Part shown: in pieces, positions 1 through 9,314 of the stretch | How the letters are laid out: the number at the start of each line of letters is the position of its first letter | Position numbering within the stretch: the stretch's first letter is position 1 | NCBI GenBank assembly: GCA_002747395.1 | Contig: PDPE01000044.1 | Span: 1 to 64,000, forward strand | Source: Pseudomonadota bacterium | Lineage (GTDB): Bacteria; Pseudomonadota; Gammaproteobacteria; Pseudomonadales; Oleiphilaceae | Direction: 5' to 3' | Length of the DNA: 64,000 bases | The notes under the pieces: model-generated | Database searches by the model: none | The model's input: the letters and a program-made list of their open reading frames with translations, nothing else | What the model was told of the DNA's origin: nothing | Translations under genes and position numbers: made by a program

Positions 1-247
1 CATGTTGAACGTTGCCGGTGGGGCGACCTGGGTGTCCCTGCATCATGGTGGTGGTGTCGGTATGGGTTATTCGCAACACTCCGGTATGGTGATTGTCGCC
101 GATGGTACCGATGCGGCCGAAAAACGCCTTGCCCGCGTATTGGTCAATGATTGTGGCTCAGGGGTGATGCGGCACGCCGATGCCGGTTACGAGCTGGCGA
201 TTAAAACCGCGCAGGAATACGGGTTAAATTTGCCGATGATAAAATAA
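1..247 (+). CDS. hutU: Urocanate hydratase, C-terminal end (partial)
   Basis: The gene runs in from before the window; only the last 81 or so codons are present, ending in TAA at 245–247. Urocanase converts urocanate to imidazolone propionate in the cytosol with tightly bound NAD+, step 2 of histidine degradation. The visible part has the family's glycine-rich C-terminal region ([14 protein letters not shown]) followed by a run about ARVLVND and the ending expected of urocanase. hutH, hutG and hutI follow on the same strand, which settles the identity. The gap to hutH is 140 bp and carries a C-rich tract. Confidence 0.95.
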   Translation, partial: MLNVAGGATWVSLHHGGGVGMGYSQHSGMVIVADGTDAAEKRLARVLVNDCGSGVMRHADAGYELAIKTAQEYGLNLPMIK

Positions 248-318
248 CGGCATCTGTTCACGCCCCTGTGAGCAGTCTGCGCCTCCAGGAACAGTCTGCC
301 CACGAGGGCGTATACCGG

Positions 319-343
319 GCCCACCCCCACCCCACCCCACCCT
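319..343. other. C-rich tract; G-quadruplex motif on the minus strand
   Basis: Five C-runs of 3, 5, 4, 4 and 3 bases (320–322, 324–328, 330–333, 335–338, 340–342) are each separated by a single A and followed by six T. The complementary strand therefore fits the classic G-quadruplex pattern with one-base loops. It lies in the hutU–hutH gap, 45 bp before the hutH start. What it does, if anything, is unknown. Confidence 0.7.
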
Positions 344-387
344 TTTTTGTCAAGGGGCATAATAATAAATGGCACAGGGAACAACCA

Positions 388-1932
388 ATGAAAACGCTAT
401 CTGTTTCACCAAGAGAGTTAACCTTTGAACAACTGCGCGAAGTGTACGACAAGCCGGTAAAAATCATCCTCGATGACCAGGCTTACCAGCAAATTGAGCA
501 AAGCCGGCAAGCGGTAAAGGCGATTGTCGCCGAACATAAAAGTGCTTACGGTATCAACACCGGTTTTGGACTGCTGGCCAGAACGCGTATCGACGATGAC
601 GAACTGGAGTTATTGCAACACAACCTGATTGTTTCGCATTCGGTCGGCACCGGCAAGCGTTTACCGGACGGCGTGGTACGTCTGGTCTTGCTGACCAAAC
701 TGGCCAGTCTTGCCCAGGGGGTGTCGGGTGTTCGACGCGTGATCGTTGACGGTTTGCTGAATTTGATCAACCACAATATTATTCCGCATATCCCCGAAAA
801 AGGCTCGGTTGGTGCATCGGGCGATCTGGCTCCGCTATCGCATATGACGCTGACCTTGCTGGGCGAGGGGGTTTGTTACGTCGATGGCCAGCAATTGCCA
901 GCCAGAGAAGCGCTGAAAAACGCCGGGTTATCCCCCATCACTCTGGCAGCCAAAGAAGGCCTGGCACTAATTAACGGCACACAGGTTGCCACTGCACTGG
1001 CCTTGCGCGCCTATTTTCACGCCTGTGATTTGCTGGCATCGGCGACAATTACCGGTTCGCTATCCATTGATGCAGCAAAGGGTTCATCGGCCCCCTTTGA
1101 CCCGCGCATCCATGCGGTGCGCGGACACCACGGGCAAATTCAGATTGCGCAGGCCCACCGCAACCTGATTGAGGGCAGTGAAATCATCGAGTCCCATCGC
1201 CACGGTGATTGCGATAAAGTCCAGGATCCCTATTGTTTGCGCTGTCAGCCACAGGTGATGGGGGCATGCCTGGATATGATCAACCAGGCTGGTAAAACCC
1301 TGTTAATCGAAGCCAACGCAGTGACCGATAACCCGCTGATTTTTGACGATGGAGAAATGCCGGTCGCCCTGTCAGGCGGGAACTTCCACGCCGAGCCGGT
1401 CGCCTTTGCTGCTGACACCCTGGCGCTGGCGATTGCCGAAATCGGCTCGATGTCCGAACGTCGGGTGGCCCTGCTTATCGATGCGAATCTATCAGGGTTA
1501 CCGCCATTTCTGGTCAACAACCCCGGGGTCAATTCGGGCTTTATGGTTGCTCATGTCACCGCAGCCGCACTGGTTTCGGAAAACAAGGGCATTGCCCACC
1601 CGTCGAGCGTGGACAGCATTCCCACCTCTGCCAACCAGGAAGACCACGTTTCTATGGCCACCCACGGAGCGAGGAGACTGTTCGATATGATACAAAACAC
1701 GGCAACCGTTGTCGGTATCGAATTGTTGGCCGCAGCCCAGGGCATTGATTTTCATCAGGGCCTGTCAACCTCGCGACTTTTGTCCACCGCTCATCAAAAA
1801 TTGCGTAGCCGGGTGGAGTTTTATGACAGGGACCGCTACCTTGCCCCCGACATCGAGGCAGCCAAACAACTGGTTTTATCCGGCGAGCTGAATGACCACT
1901 GGACGGATCTGCGTGCCGAGTGGTTTCTGTAA
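388..1932 (+). CDS. hutH: Histidine ammonia-lyase
   Basis: This enzyme deaminates L-histidine to trans-urocanate and ammonia, the first step of histidine use as carbon and nitrogen source. The 514-residue product has the usual length. The Ala143-Ser144-Gly145 triad within [14 protein letters not shown] forms the electrophilic MIO cofactor autocatalytically, at the same place as in the Pseudomonas putida enzyme. An in-frame ATG exists at 268, but the start at 388 is chosen because AGGGA lies 8 bp upstream and the encoded protein begins where family members do. The region upstream of 388 in that frame is the C-rich spacer. It belongs to the hutU–hutH–hutG–hutI operon; the next gene starts 60 bp downstream. 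Confidence 0.96.
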   Translation: MKTLSVSPRELTFEQLREVYDKPVKIILDDQAYQQIEQSRQAVKAIVAEHKSAYGINTGFGLLARTRIDDDELELLQHNLIVSHSVGTGKRLPDGVVRLVLLTKLASLAQGVSGVRRVIVDGLLNLINHNIIPHIPEKGSVGASGDLAPLSHMTLTLLGEGVCYVDGQQLPAREALKNAGLSPITLAAKEGLALINGTQVATALALRAYFHACDLLASATITGSLSIDAAKGSSAPFDPRIHAVRGHHGQIQIAQAHRNLIEGSEIIESHRHGDCDKVQDPYCLRCQPQVMGACLDMINQAGKTLLIEANAVTDNPLIFDDGEMPVALSGGNFHAEPVAFAADTLALAIAEIGSMSERRVALLIDANLSGLPPFLVNNPGVNSGFMVAHVTAAALVSENKGIAHPSSVDSIPTSANQEDHVSMATHGARRLFDMIQNTATVVGIELLAAAQGIDFHQGLSTSRLLSTAHQKLRSRVEFYDRDRYLAPDIEAAKQLVLSGELNDHWTDLRAEWFL

Positions 1933-1992
1933 TCGTGCGGCCTGCCGGGCGTACCAATGAGAATGGCAATAGAGACAGAGTGATAATAAAAA

Positions 1993-3024
1993 ATGAACCA
2001 CACCCGATACCATCCATTCAATCCAGACCTGTATAGTGGCCGGGATGAGCCATTTGAAAGTGACAGGGCATGTTATTGGCATGAACTGATGCACACTTAC
2101 ACCGATCAGAAAATCGGACTGGTCGGCTTTGCCTGTGATCAGGGTGTGCGGCGTAACCAGGGCCGGGTCGGGGCAAAAACTGCTCCCGATCTGATTCGTC
2201 AGGCTTTGGCCAGACTACCCTGTTCGGTGGCCTTGCTGGATCACTATGGCACCGATAGAACTGCGGCACTGGCGAGGCTGATTGGTGATGCCGGTTCCAT
2301 CGAGTGTGTGGATAACGATCAATGGCAGGCAAACGCACTGGAAGCGACGCAACAGGCCTATGCCGATACAATCACGACCGTACTCGATCGAGGTGGCCTC
2401 GCCATTGGTCTGGGCGGTGGCCACGCCATCGCTTACGCCAGCTTTTTGGGGCTTTGGCAAAGCCTGAGCGATGCCGACAAGGCCGGCCAGCGCATCGGGG
2501 TGGTCAATTTTGACGCCCATCTGGATATTCGGCAATCGGATGTCGCTACCTCCGGCACACCCTTTCGGCAGATTGCCGAACATTTGCAGGCCAGCCACCG
2601 CCCCTTTCATTACCTGTGCATCGGGGTCAGTGAATACAGCAACACGGCGGCACTGTTTGACCGTGCGGAAACCCTGGGCATTCAGATGATTAGCGATAAT
2701 GACTGCTACCGGCAGCCGTTTGAGCGAATTGCCCAAACACTCGACGCCTTTGGCCAGCAAGTGGACATCCTCTATCTGACCATCGATATGGATTGTTTTG
2801 CCGCCGGACTGGTACCGGGCGTCAGTGCCACTGCAGCGAAAGGATTGACCCTGGATTTTGTCGAACGCTGTATCGACCGCCTGATGGCGACCGGCAAGGT
2901 CAAGGTCGCCGATCTTGCCGAAATCAACCCCGGGTTTGATCGTGATGGTATCAGTAGCAAGGTCGCGGCAAGGCTGCTGGCTGACATTGGCAATCACCAT
3001 CTTTTACAGGAAATTACAGTATGA
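1993..3024 (+). CDS. hutG: Formimidoylglutamase (arginase family)
   Basis: It hydrolyses N-formimidoyl-L-glutamate to glutamate and formamide, the last step of the short Hut route. The 343-residue protein shows the arginase-fold manganese ligands: His144 in GGGHAIAYAS, the NFDAHLDIR segment (Asp174, His176, Asp178) and TIDMD (Asp265, Asp267). Having this enzyme rather than a formimidoylglutamate deiminase/deformylase pair means formamide is the expected by-product. Its stop codon overlaps the hutI start as ATGA, so the two are probably translationally coupled. Agmatinase and arginase are alternatives by fold, but the operon argues strongly for HutG. Confidence 0.94.
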   Translation: MNHTRYHPFNPDLYSGRDEPFESDRACYWHELMHTYTDQKIGLVGFACDQGVRRNQGRVGAKTAPDLIRQALARLPCSVALLDHYGTDRTAALARLIGDAGSIECVDNDQWQANALEATQQAYADTITTVLDRGGLAIGLGGGHAIAYASFLGLWQSLSDADKAGQRIGVVNFDAHLDIRQSDVATSGTPFRQIAEHLQASHRPFHYLCIGVSEYSNTAALFDRAETLGIQMISDNDCYRQPFERIAQTLDAFGQQVDILYLTIDMDCFAAGLVPGVSATAAKGLTLDFVERCIDRLMATGKVKVADLAEINPGFDRDGISSKVAARLLADIGNHHLLQEITV

Positions 3025-4319
3025 ATGGACAAACTGGCGACAACCCCTTCGCTGACCGGCAGAACACATTCCCTGACCAACTGGACAAACTGATCATCAA
3101 TGCCAGTATCGCAACCTTTAGCGAAGACTCCGGTTATCGACCGGGCAGCGACAGGCACAATGAATACGGCAGTATCGAGCACGCAGCCATCGCTATTCAC
3201 GATGGTAAGATTGTCTGGCTGGGCACCAGTGACCAGGCTGCCGAGGCAATCCGTTCAGGTCGGCATGCCGGTGCAGAAGTCCTGGACATTCAGCAACAAT
3301 GGATCACACCGGGCCTGATCGATTGTCATACTCATCTGGTCTATGGCGGCAATCGCAGTAATGAATTCGAAGCCCGGTTAAAAGGGGCAACCTATACCGA
3401 AATTGCCCAGGCTGGCGGTGGAATTTTGGCCACGGTACAAGCCACTCGACATGCCGATGAAACCGAATTATACCGGCAAAGTGAAAAACGCCTGCAAGCC
3501 TTGCTGGCAGAAGGCGTAACCAGTGTCGAAATCAAATCGGGGTACGGGCTGGATCTGGCCAGCGAAGAAAAAATGCTGCGAGTTGCCCGAAAACTGGGCG
3601 AAGATTATGGCATCACGGTGAAAAAAACCTGTCTGGCCGCACACGCCCTGCCGCCCGAATACCAGGACAATGCGGATGCCTATATCGACAAGGTCTGTGA
3701 GTGGCTACCGATTTTATACGAAAAAGGGCTGGTCGATGCTGTCGATGGTTTTATCGAAGCCATTGCTTTCGATCTGGCACAAATCACCAGGGTTTTTGCT
3801 ACCGCCAAAGCACTGGGCATCCCGGTCAAGCTGCATTCGGAACAGTTGACCAATATGGGTGGAAGTCGGCTGGTCAGCGAGTATCGAGGGCTATCCAGTG
3901 ATCATTTGGAACAGTTGCAGGAAGAGGATATCGAGCAAATGGCAAAAAGTGATACGGTTGCCGTATTGCTGCCCGGCGCATTTTATATGTTGCGAGATGA
4001 AACCGTGCCACCGATTTCCCTATTGCGCAAACACCGTGTGCCAATGGCGGTAGCCACAGACTGTAACCCCGGCACCTCACCGGTGACCTCGTTATTGTTG
4101 ATGATGAATATGGCCTGTACCCTGTTTGATTTAACGCCTGAAGAGGCACTCGCCGGCACCACCCGTAACGGTGCCAAAGCCCTGGGTATGACAAACAAGG
4201 GGCAAATCAGCGTCGGTATGGATGCCGACCTGGCAGTTTGGGATATCGAGCGCCCGGCTGACCTGAGCTACCTGGTCGGTTTGAATCCGTTGACCAGAAC
4301 CATAATAAATGGCCGGTAA
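3021..4319 (+). CDS. hutI: Imidazolonepropionase
   Basis: It opens the imidazolone ring of imidazolone propionate to give N-formimidoyl-L-glutamate (third Hut step). The 432-residue protein is an amidohydrolase-superfamily TIM barrel. Metal ligands His103 and His105 are seen in DCHTHLVYGG, with further expected ligands in LHSEQ and ATDCNPGTSP. The N-terminus is about 20 residues longer than typical. The start at 3021 overlaps the hutG stop by 4 bp (ATGA), which supports it. It is the last gene of the operon; a convergent transporter ends 128 bp further on. Confidence 0.95.
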   Translation: MNGQTGDNPFADRQNTFPDQLDKLIINASIATFSEDSGYRPGSDRHNEYGSIEHAAIAIHDGKIVWLGTSDQAAEAIRSGRHAGAEVLDIQQQWITPGLIDCHTHLVYGGNRSNEFEARLKGATYTEIAQAGGGILATVQATRHADETELYRQSEKRLQALLAEGVTSVEIKSGYGLDLASEEKMLRVARKLGEDYGITVKKTCLAAHALPPEYQDNADAYIDKVCEWLPILYEKGLVDAVDGFIEAIAFDLAQITRVFATAKALGIPVKLHSEQLTNMGGSRLVSEYRGLSSDHLEQLQEEDIEQMAKSDTVAVLLPGAFYMLRDETVPPISLLRKHRVPMAVATDCNPGTSPVTSLLLMMNMACTLFDLTPEEALAGTTRNGAKALGMTNKGQISVGMDADLAVWDIERPADLSYLVGLNPLTRTIINGR

Positions 4320-4371
4320 ATCAGTGTCCGTGAGGCTTCTGCCAATAGCAGGGCAAACTCAGAATAAATGA

Positions 4372-4394
4372 CGGCAGAGCGACATGTTCTGCCG
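4372..4394. other. Inverted repeat between convergent genes
   Basis: CGGCAGA (4372–4378) and TCTGCCG (4388–4394) form a 7-bp perfect stem with a 9-base loop in the gap between hutI and the convergent transporter. There is no T-run on either side, so it is not a canonical intrinsic terminator. Confidence 0.4.
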
Positions 4395-4413
4395 CTCCAC
4401 CGAAACCCTTGTC

Positions 4414-4432
4414 TACCCTGTCCGGCAGGGTA
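4414..4432. terminator. Hairpin between convergent genes, possible two-way terminator
   Basis: TACCCTG (4414–4420) and CAGGGTA (4426–4432) make a perfect 7-bp stem around a 5-base loop. It is the second of two hairpins in this short convergent gap and could end transcripts from both sides. The lack of a U-tract lowers confidence. Confidence 0.4.
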
Positions 4433-4447
4433 TGTTGAACACCAAGG

Positions 4448-5791
4448 CTACAGAACCATCGCTGCAATCCACCCGCCCGCGATCAGCGGAAGATTGAAGT
4501 GTATAAAGGTGGGAACCACCGTATCCCACATATGATCATGCTGACCGTCGGCGTTGAGACCGGCGGTTGGCCCAAGGGTGGAGTCCGAGGCCGGAGAACC
4601 GGCATCACCCAGGGCACCGGCAGTTCCGATCAGCGCCACCGTGGCCAGGGGCGAAAAGCCGAAGCCGAGGCACAGTGGCACATAGATAACGGCAATGATT
4701 GGAACCGTTGAAAATGACGAACCGATACCCATGGTAATCAATAGCCCGACCAAAAGCATCATAAAGGCGGCAAGCCCTTTGCTGTCACCGATTAACGCGG
4801 ACGAGGATTCGACCAGCGCCGGAACTTCACCGGTCTGGTTCATCACTGCCGAGAAACCTTGTGCGGTAACCATAATAAAGCCGATCAGCGCCATCATTCG
4901 CAGGCCCAGCACAAACACACCATCAACCTCGTTCCACTTGTAGGCACCGGTAAAACTGAGTATCGCGAACCCGATCAGACCGGATAGAATCATTGATCCG
5001 GAGTACAGCTGTACACCCAGTACCACAAAGATGGCCACTACGCTAAGCACGATCTGGAATGGCTTGAACTCACGCCCTTCCGGCTCTCTGTCACCCTGTG
5101 CGGCTACCGCTCGTAATTTGTACTCACGGGGTTTGCGATAGCTGAATCCAATCGCAATCAGCAATCCCAGGAACATAAATAGCGCAGGAATTGACATGGC
5201 CATGGGTATTGACGCGGCATCGACCGAAAATCCGAGATCCGCACCGGCGAGATTGATGTTTTCAGCCAGCACGTTTTGTTGATAGACGGCACCAAACCCT
5301 ACCGGAAACAGCATATAGGCCAGAATCAAACCGCAAGTCAGTGCGCAGGCAGCGGCGCGGCGATCCAGTTTCAGCATATCCATGACGGCCATTAGTGGCG
5401 GCACCAGAATCGGGATAAAGGCGATGTGGACGGGAACCAGGGTTTCAGCCAGGCTCGCACAGATTAAAAATGCGCTGTACAGCACCAGTTGGGCAAAAAG
5501 AACACTGGATTCACTGCCTTTGGCACCCACCACGGAGACGATTTTTTCCCCAAGAAAATGGGTGATCCCCGAGCGTGACAATGCCACCGCAAAGGCACCC
5601 AGCAAACCATAGGACAGAGCGATTGTCGCACCGTTGCCGAGACCACCTTCAAACAGGGTTACAATTTCGGTGATGCTCAGGCCGGCATTCATGCCGCCGA
5701 CGAAGGTCGCGATAATCAGCGCCAGAATCACCGGTACTCGCATCAGACTCAGGCCCATCATAACGATGACCGCCAATACGATTGAGTTCAT
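4448..5791 (-). CDS. Na+/H+ antiporter-family transporter (YuiF-like), possible histidine permease
   Basis: The 447-residue integral membrane protein has about 11–12 hydrophobic segments spread over the whole length and a hydrophilic loop near the middle (around residues 225–245). The segments SLAETLVPVHIAF and ALIGTAGALGDAGSPASDST are conserved in the YuiF branch of the Na+/H+ antiporter superfamily, whose Bacillus member has been proposed as a histidine carrier. The position facing the hut operon supports histidine or urocanate uptake, but the substrate is inferred. A longer in-frame start exists at 5806. The ATG at 5791 is preferred because GAGGAG lies 7 bp upstream. It has its own promoter region (5792–6087) and is not co-transcribed with hut. 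Confidence 0.8.
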   Translation of the reverse strand: MNSIVLAVIVMMGLSLMRVPVILALIIATFVGGMNAGLSITEIVTLFEGGLGNGATIALSYGLLGAFAVALSRSGITHFLGEKIVSVVGAKGSESSVLFAQLVLYSAFLICASLAETLVPVHIAFIPILVPPLMAVMDMLKLDRRAAACALTCGLILAYMLFPVGFGAVYQQNVLAENINLAGADLGFSVDAASIPMAMSIPALFMFLGLLIAIGFSYRKPREYKLRAVAAQGDREPEGREFKPFQIVLSVVAIFVVLGVQLYSGSMILSGLIGFAILSFTGAYKWNEVDGVFVLGLRMMALIGFIMVTAQGFSAVMNQTGEVPALVESSSALIGDSKGLAAFMMLLVGLLITMGIGSSFSTVPIIAVIYVPLCLGFGFSPLATVALIGTAGALGDAGSPASDSTLGPTAGLNADGQHDHMWDTVVPTFIHFNLPLIAGGWIAAMVL

Positions 5792-6087
5792 ACTCGTTCT
5801 CCTCATTAGTCATAATTTGTTTTTTTTATTCTACCGGTCGCCTCTGGAGGTTCCCGACCAGTGATTCTTCTTTTTGGTCTTCTCCTTACGGGTGTGATGT
5901 CTCTACCGTTGTGCATTGCGACACAGCAACGAGAGGAATGCCCGGACAGCTTACAGCCTGTGGCAGCTGAAAATTCACCTCATCCTAGCAGGAGCACGGG
6001 TGTTTGGGAAGTGTGGCGCACGGCATTTCAGGAAACAGGCAGTGATCCCCCCGCCACCATAATTGTCGGGCGGTACCTGGCAGGCAT
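5792..6087. other. Intergenic gap upstream of the YuiF-like gene
   Basis: About 300 bp between the start of the minus-strand transporter and the 3' end of the PAS–MCP gene. It contains the transporter's GAGGAG ribosome binding site at its left edge. I see no clear promoter, hairpin or credible small gene elsewhere in it. Confidence 0.4.
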
Positions 6088-7378
6088 TCAGGATTTTATC
6101 ATTTCATCGATTTGCTTGATGGCATCGCCGGTTTTGGCAGCGAGATTGCGCACTTCGTCGGCAACGACGGAGAAGCCGCGACCATGTTCTCCGGCGCGGG
6201 CGGCTTCGATGGCGGCATTGAGTGCCAGCAGATTGGTTTGCTGGGATATCTCGTCAATGGTTTTGACGATGCCGGCAATCTGGCTGATGTTGTCTTGAAT
6301 GCGTGCGTTATTGACTTTTTCCAATTCGCGTAATTTCTCGCCTTGCTTCGAGGCGTTAATATTGCTGATTACACCAACGGTGCGGATGGCCTGGCCCTGG
6401 GGGTTACGCCTGGTTTGGCAACGACCGCGAAACCAGGCGTAGTCAGTCTGGCCTTTGATTTGAAGGCGAAGTTCCATATCAAAATCGACACCCTGGTCAA
6501 TATGTTTGCCAAATTGTTCTTTGAACACTTCTTTATCATCCCTGTGCATTCGACTTACAAGAGCGTTAAGAGAGTTCTCCAGCTTCTCGGTAGCGGGCTC
6601 ACCCAGCAATATCTTAAAGCGATCGGAGTACCAAAACCGGTTATTTGCCGATTGCAGTTGGCCGTTGTCAAACCTGATATCCCAGATTCCGTCACTAATG
6701 ATGTTACTGGACAGTTCAAAGCGGTCACTGGTGTTTTCCAGGTCTTGCCTATTGATGACTTCTTCGTGAATGTCGGTTAGCGAACCTGCAATCAACAGGG
6801 GCTTGCCGTCAGCATCCCGTTTGATCAAACCGTCGGCCTTGAACCAGCGATAACTGCCGCCTTTGAGTCGCAAACGATAGGTCGGTTGGTAGGCGGTCTG
6901 GTTGGTTTTGTCTTCAAGGGCCCGGCTAAACAGGGCGAATGTCGGGGTACTGTCGTCCGGGTGTAACCTGGAACCCCAGCTGTCCAGCACATTGGGAAAA
7001 TCCTGTTCGTTGTGATAACCCAGCATTTGTCTGAAATTGTTAGACCAGATAAAGGGGGTATCGCCGGTAATCCTGCCCGTTTCGGGGTATTCCATGTACC
7101 AAAGACCGTCCTGAGAGGTGGCCATCATCAACTCGTCTCGCTCGGCGCGTTGCTGTGCAGCTTTTTCAATGCGACCCTTCGGCATCAAGCTGTCTGATCG
7201 TTGCGTTCAGATCACCAAGCTGTTGCCGATGCTGGCGGATGAGTGTTTGCAGTCGAGATGCAAAGGGTTGCAACGCTTTGACGGGGATGTCCACACCATA
7301 GTGCTGGCCATCGCTGCGAAGAAGGTGTTCCAGGTTGGCTATGGTTTCTTCCAGTTGTTTTTTTGGAATGCCGAACAT
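6088..7378 (-). pseudogene. Soluble PAS–PAS methyl-accepting chemotaxis protein, frameshifted
   Basis: Two overlapping reading frames together make one receptor. The first (from ATG 7378, with GAGG 7 bp upstream) gives about 70 helical residues beginning MFGIPKKQLEET. It stops soon after the sequence RQLDAEG. The second frame resumes at once as [16 protein letters not shown] and continues through two PAS domains to a short MCP signalling hairpin. The hairpin tip ([20 protein letters not shown]) is intact. Removing one base of the GGG at 7175–7177 restores a single protein of about 431 residues. No transmembrane segment is seen, so the ancestral product was cytoplasmic, probably sensing redox or a small ligand and acting on CheA/CheW. 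The break could be mutation or sequencing error. Alternatively the downstream frame may be made from its own ATG at 7188. Confidence 0.75.
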
Positions 7379-7489
7379 AGGGAGCCTCATTTGGGTCGTT
7401 GGTCTGTTATCGGTGGGTCAGGTTTTACCTCAAGTATAGTCAGGGCTGATCAGCATTGCTAACCGGGTTATTTTAGGGAGGATGAGTCT

Positions 7490-7522
7490 GGAGGCCGGAA
7501 TGACGGCCTCCATTTTCGTTTG
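7490..7522 (+). terminator. Hairpin with T-rich tail, orphan
   Basis: GGAGGCCG (7490–7497) and CGGCCTCC (7504–7511) form an 8-bp GC-rich stem with a 6-base loop, followed on the plus strand by ATTTTCGTTTG. It looks like an intrinsic terminator for plus-strand transcription, but no plus-strand gene precedes it. It may block antisense transcription, or it may simply be part of the hairpin cluster in this gap. Confidence 0.35.
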
Positions 7523-7525
7523 ATT

Positions 7526-7572
7526 TGCCAATATATCCGGGCGACTTTGCAGATTGCCCGGATATATTGGCA
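7526..7572. repeat. Perfect 17-bp inverted repeat
   Basis: The arms at 7526–7542 and 7556–7572 are perfect reverse complements, beginning TGCCAATATATCCGGGC, with a 13-base loop. It lies directly downstream of the minus-strand YidK-like symporter and would form a very stable hairpin at the 3' end of its mRNA. No T-run follows on either strand, so it may protect the mRNA end or serve as a protein site rather than a simple terminator. Confidence 0.85.
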
Positions 7573-7592
7573 GGTTGGCAGGTATGGATCGA

Positions 7593-9185
7593 TCAGGTGA
7601 AGAACACGAAAGTTCCAACCACAATCAAAATGATGATGCCACCCTGTATTTTGGCTGCGCCATAGGGAGTCATATCAACAGGGCTTGGAACAGATTTTTT
7701 GGTCATATCCCTTTCCATCGGCCAGCGTTTGCCAATATACAGCATGATGCAAATATTAAGCACGAACAGGATAAACATCACATGCAGGAAGTGCGGATAT
7801 TCGGCACCCACCAATGGCTTGATAACAAACTGGCTCAGAATATAGAGCCCCACGCCTGACGCCAAAGCGATTTTCGCCGCAATGGGTGATGCCGTGCGAG
7901 AGAAAATACCGACCAGAATAATGGTCAAAATGGGAATACTGTAACAACCATTTACTTCCTGAAGGTAGCCGAACAAGCCTTGTGGTGCATTGGCGATAAA
8001 GGGAGCGATGGTCATCGAAGCAATGGCCAACACAATACCAAACTTCTTGCCAGCGGAAACCACCTGTTCATCCGACGCACCTTTGGCGAAGTATTGTCGA
8101 TAAATATCGACACCAAAGAGGGTAACCGAGCTGTTCAGTGCCGAGTTAAACGAACTCAAAATTGCGCCAAACAAAACAGCAGCAAAAAAACCGCGAGCCC
8201 ACAATGGCAGAACCGCGTTGACCAGTTCAGGATACGCCTGGTCGGCAACGTCCAGGCCACCTTCGAAGAGGTGATAGGCGATAATACCGGGCAATACGAC
8301 GATCGCCGGGCCAAAGATTTTGAGTACGGCAGCCAGGAGCAGACCTTTTTGCCCTTCCTTCAGGTTCTTTGCCCCCAAAGCTCGCTGGATAATGGCCTGA
8401 TTCGTGCCCCAGTAGAACAATTGAACCAGCATCATCCCGGTTAAAATGGTAGCGAAAGGAACGGAAGAATCCGACGAACCAATGGAATCAAATTTCTCCG
8501 GATTTTCTGAGTAAAGCGTCGAAATACCGTCCATGATACTGCCATCACCAATCGCAGCCAAACCAAACAATGGCACCAGCAAGCCACCGGCGAACAAACC
8601 GACCGCGTTAATCGTATCGGATACCGCAACCGCCTTGAGTCCACCGAAAATCGCATAGATCGAACCGATAATACCGATAGCCCAAACTGTCAGCCATAAG
8701 GCTTTTGTGTCTGAAACTCCCAACAGTGCGGGTACATCAAACATGGTTGACAGTGCCAGGGCACCGGAATACAGAACTATCGGTAGCAATACGACAACAT
8801 AACCGGATAAAAACAGAATCGAGGTCACAGTCTTGGTTTGCGCATCATAGCGTTCTTCGAGAAAACTCGGGATTGTGCTGATTCCTGTATTCAGATAGCG
8901 AGGTAAGAGTACCAGTGCCGTTACCACCATAGCGATTGCCGCCAGGGTTTCCCAGGCCATGACAAGAATACCTTCAGAATAGGCTTGCCCGGTCAGGCCA
9001 ACGATTTGTTCCGTAGACAGGTTGGTTAACAACAAAGAGCCGGCAATCACCGGTGCGGTTAACGATCTTCCTCCCAGAAAATAACCATCGGAATGCTCTT
9101 CATCTGTCCCTCTGGTCATGTAATAAGATATCACGGCAACCATAGCCGTGAAGCCGACAAAACTCAAAACACCAAATACGCCCAT
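7593..9185 (-). CDS. Sodium:solute symporter, YidK-like (SSS family)
   Basis: A 530-residue inner-membrane protein with about 14 hydrophobic segments, including one at the very C-terminus. The segments SLLLTNLSTEQIVGLTGQAY, FYWGTNQAIIQRALGAK and IANAPQGLFGYLQEVNG closely recall Escherichia coli YidK and the Vibrio sodium/galactose transporter. It should therefore couple Na+ entry to uptake of a sugar or sugar-like solute. Residues of the LeuT-fold sodium site cannot be assigned with certainty by eye. The substrate is unknown, since no sugar catabolic genes are adjacent. A 22-bp tandem duplication lies in the leader, 36 bp upstream of the start. A long hairpin follows the stop. Confidence 0.88.
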   Translation of the reverse strand: MGVFGVLSFVGFTAMVAVISYYMTRGTDEEHSDGYFLGGRSLTAPVIAGSLLLTNLSTEQIVGLTGQAYSEGILVMAWETLAAIAMVVTALVLLPRYLNTGISTIPSFLEERYDAQTKTVTSILFLSGYVVVLLPIVLYSGALALSTMFDVPALLGVSDTKALWLTVWAIGIIGSIYAIFGGLKAVAVSDTINAVGLFAGGLLVPLFGLAAIGDGSIMDGISTLYSENPEKFDSIGSSDSSVPFATILTGMMLVQLFYWGTNQAIIQRALGAKNLKEGQKGLLLAAVLKIFGPAIVVLPGIIAYHLFEGGLDVADQAYPELVNAVLPLWARGFFAAVLFGAILSSFNSALNSSVTLFGVDIYRQYFAKGASDEQVVSAGKKFGIVLAIASMTIAPFIANAPQGLFGYLQEVNGCYSIPILTIILVGIFSRTASPIAAKIALASGVGLYILSQFVIKPLVGAEYPHFLHVMFILFVLNICIMLYIGKRWPMERDMTKKSVPSPVDMTPYGAAKIQGGIIILIVVGTFVFFT

Positions 9186-9221
9186 AGTGATTTCTTCTTC
9201 TAATTGGATTGATAGTGGATT

Positions 9222-9265
9222 TCAGTTTGTTTGTGCAAGGCACTCAGTTTGTTTGTGCAAGGCAC
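9222..9265. repeat. 22-bp tandem direct repeat, two copies
   Basis: Units at 9222–9243 and 9244–9265 are identical over 22 bp (core CAGTTTGTTTGTGCAAGG). They sit in the 5' leader of the minus-strand symporter gene, so the second copy may be a recent duplication affecting the promoter or leader. Confidence 0.85.
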
Positions 9266-9314
9266 AAAGCAAGTGTCCACGCTATCCTGGAGTGAAGTCA
9301 AGCCTGTTTAGCAA

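Noticed and set aside
2215..3000. Long minus-strand open frame opposite hutG (261 codons)
   Set aside because: It is the antisense shadow of a well-supported hutG; it has no ribosome site and no family features.
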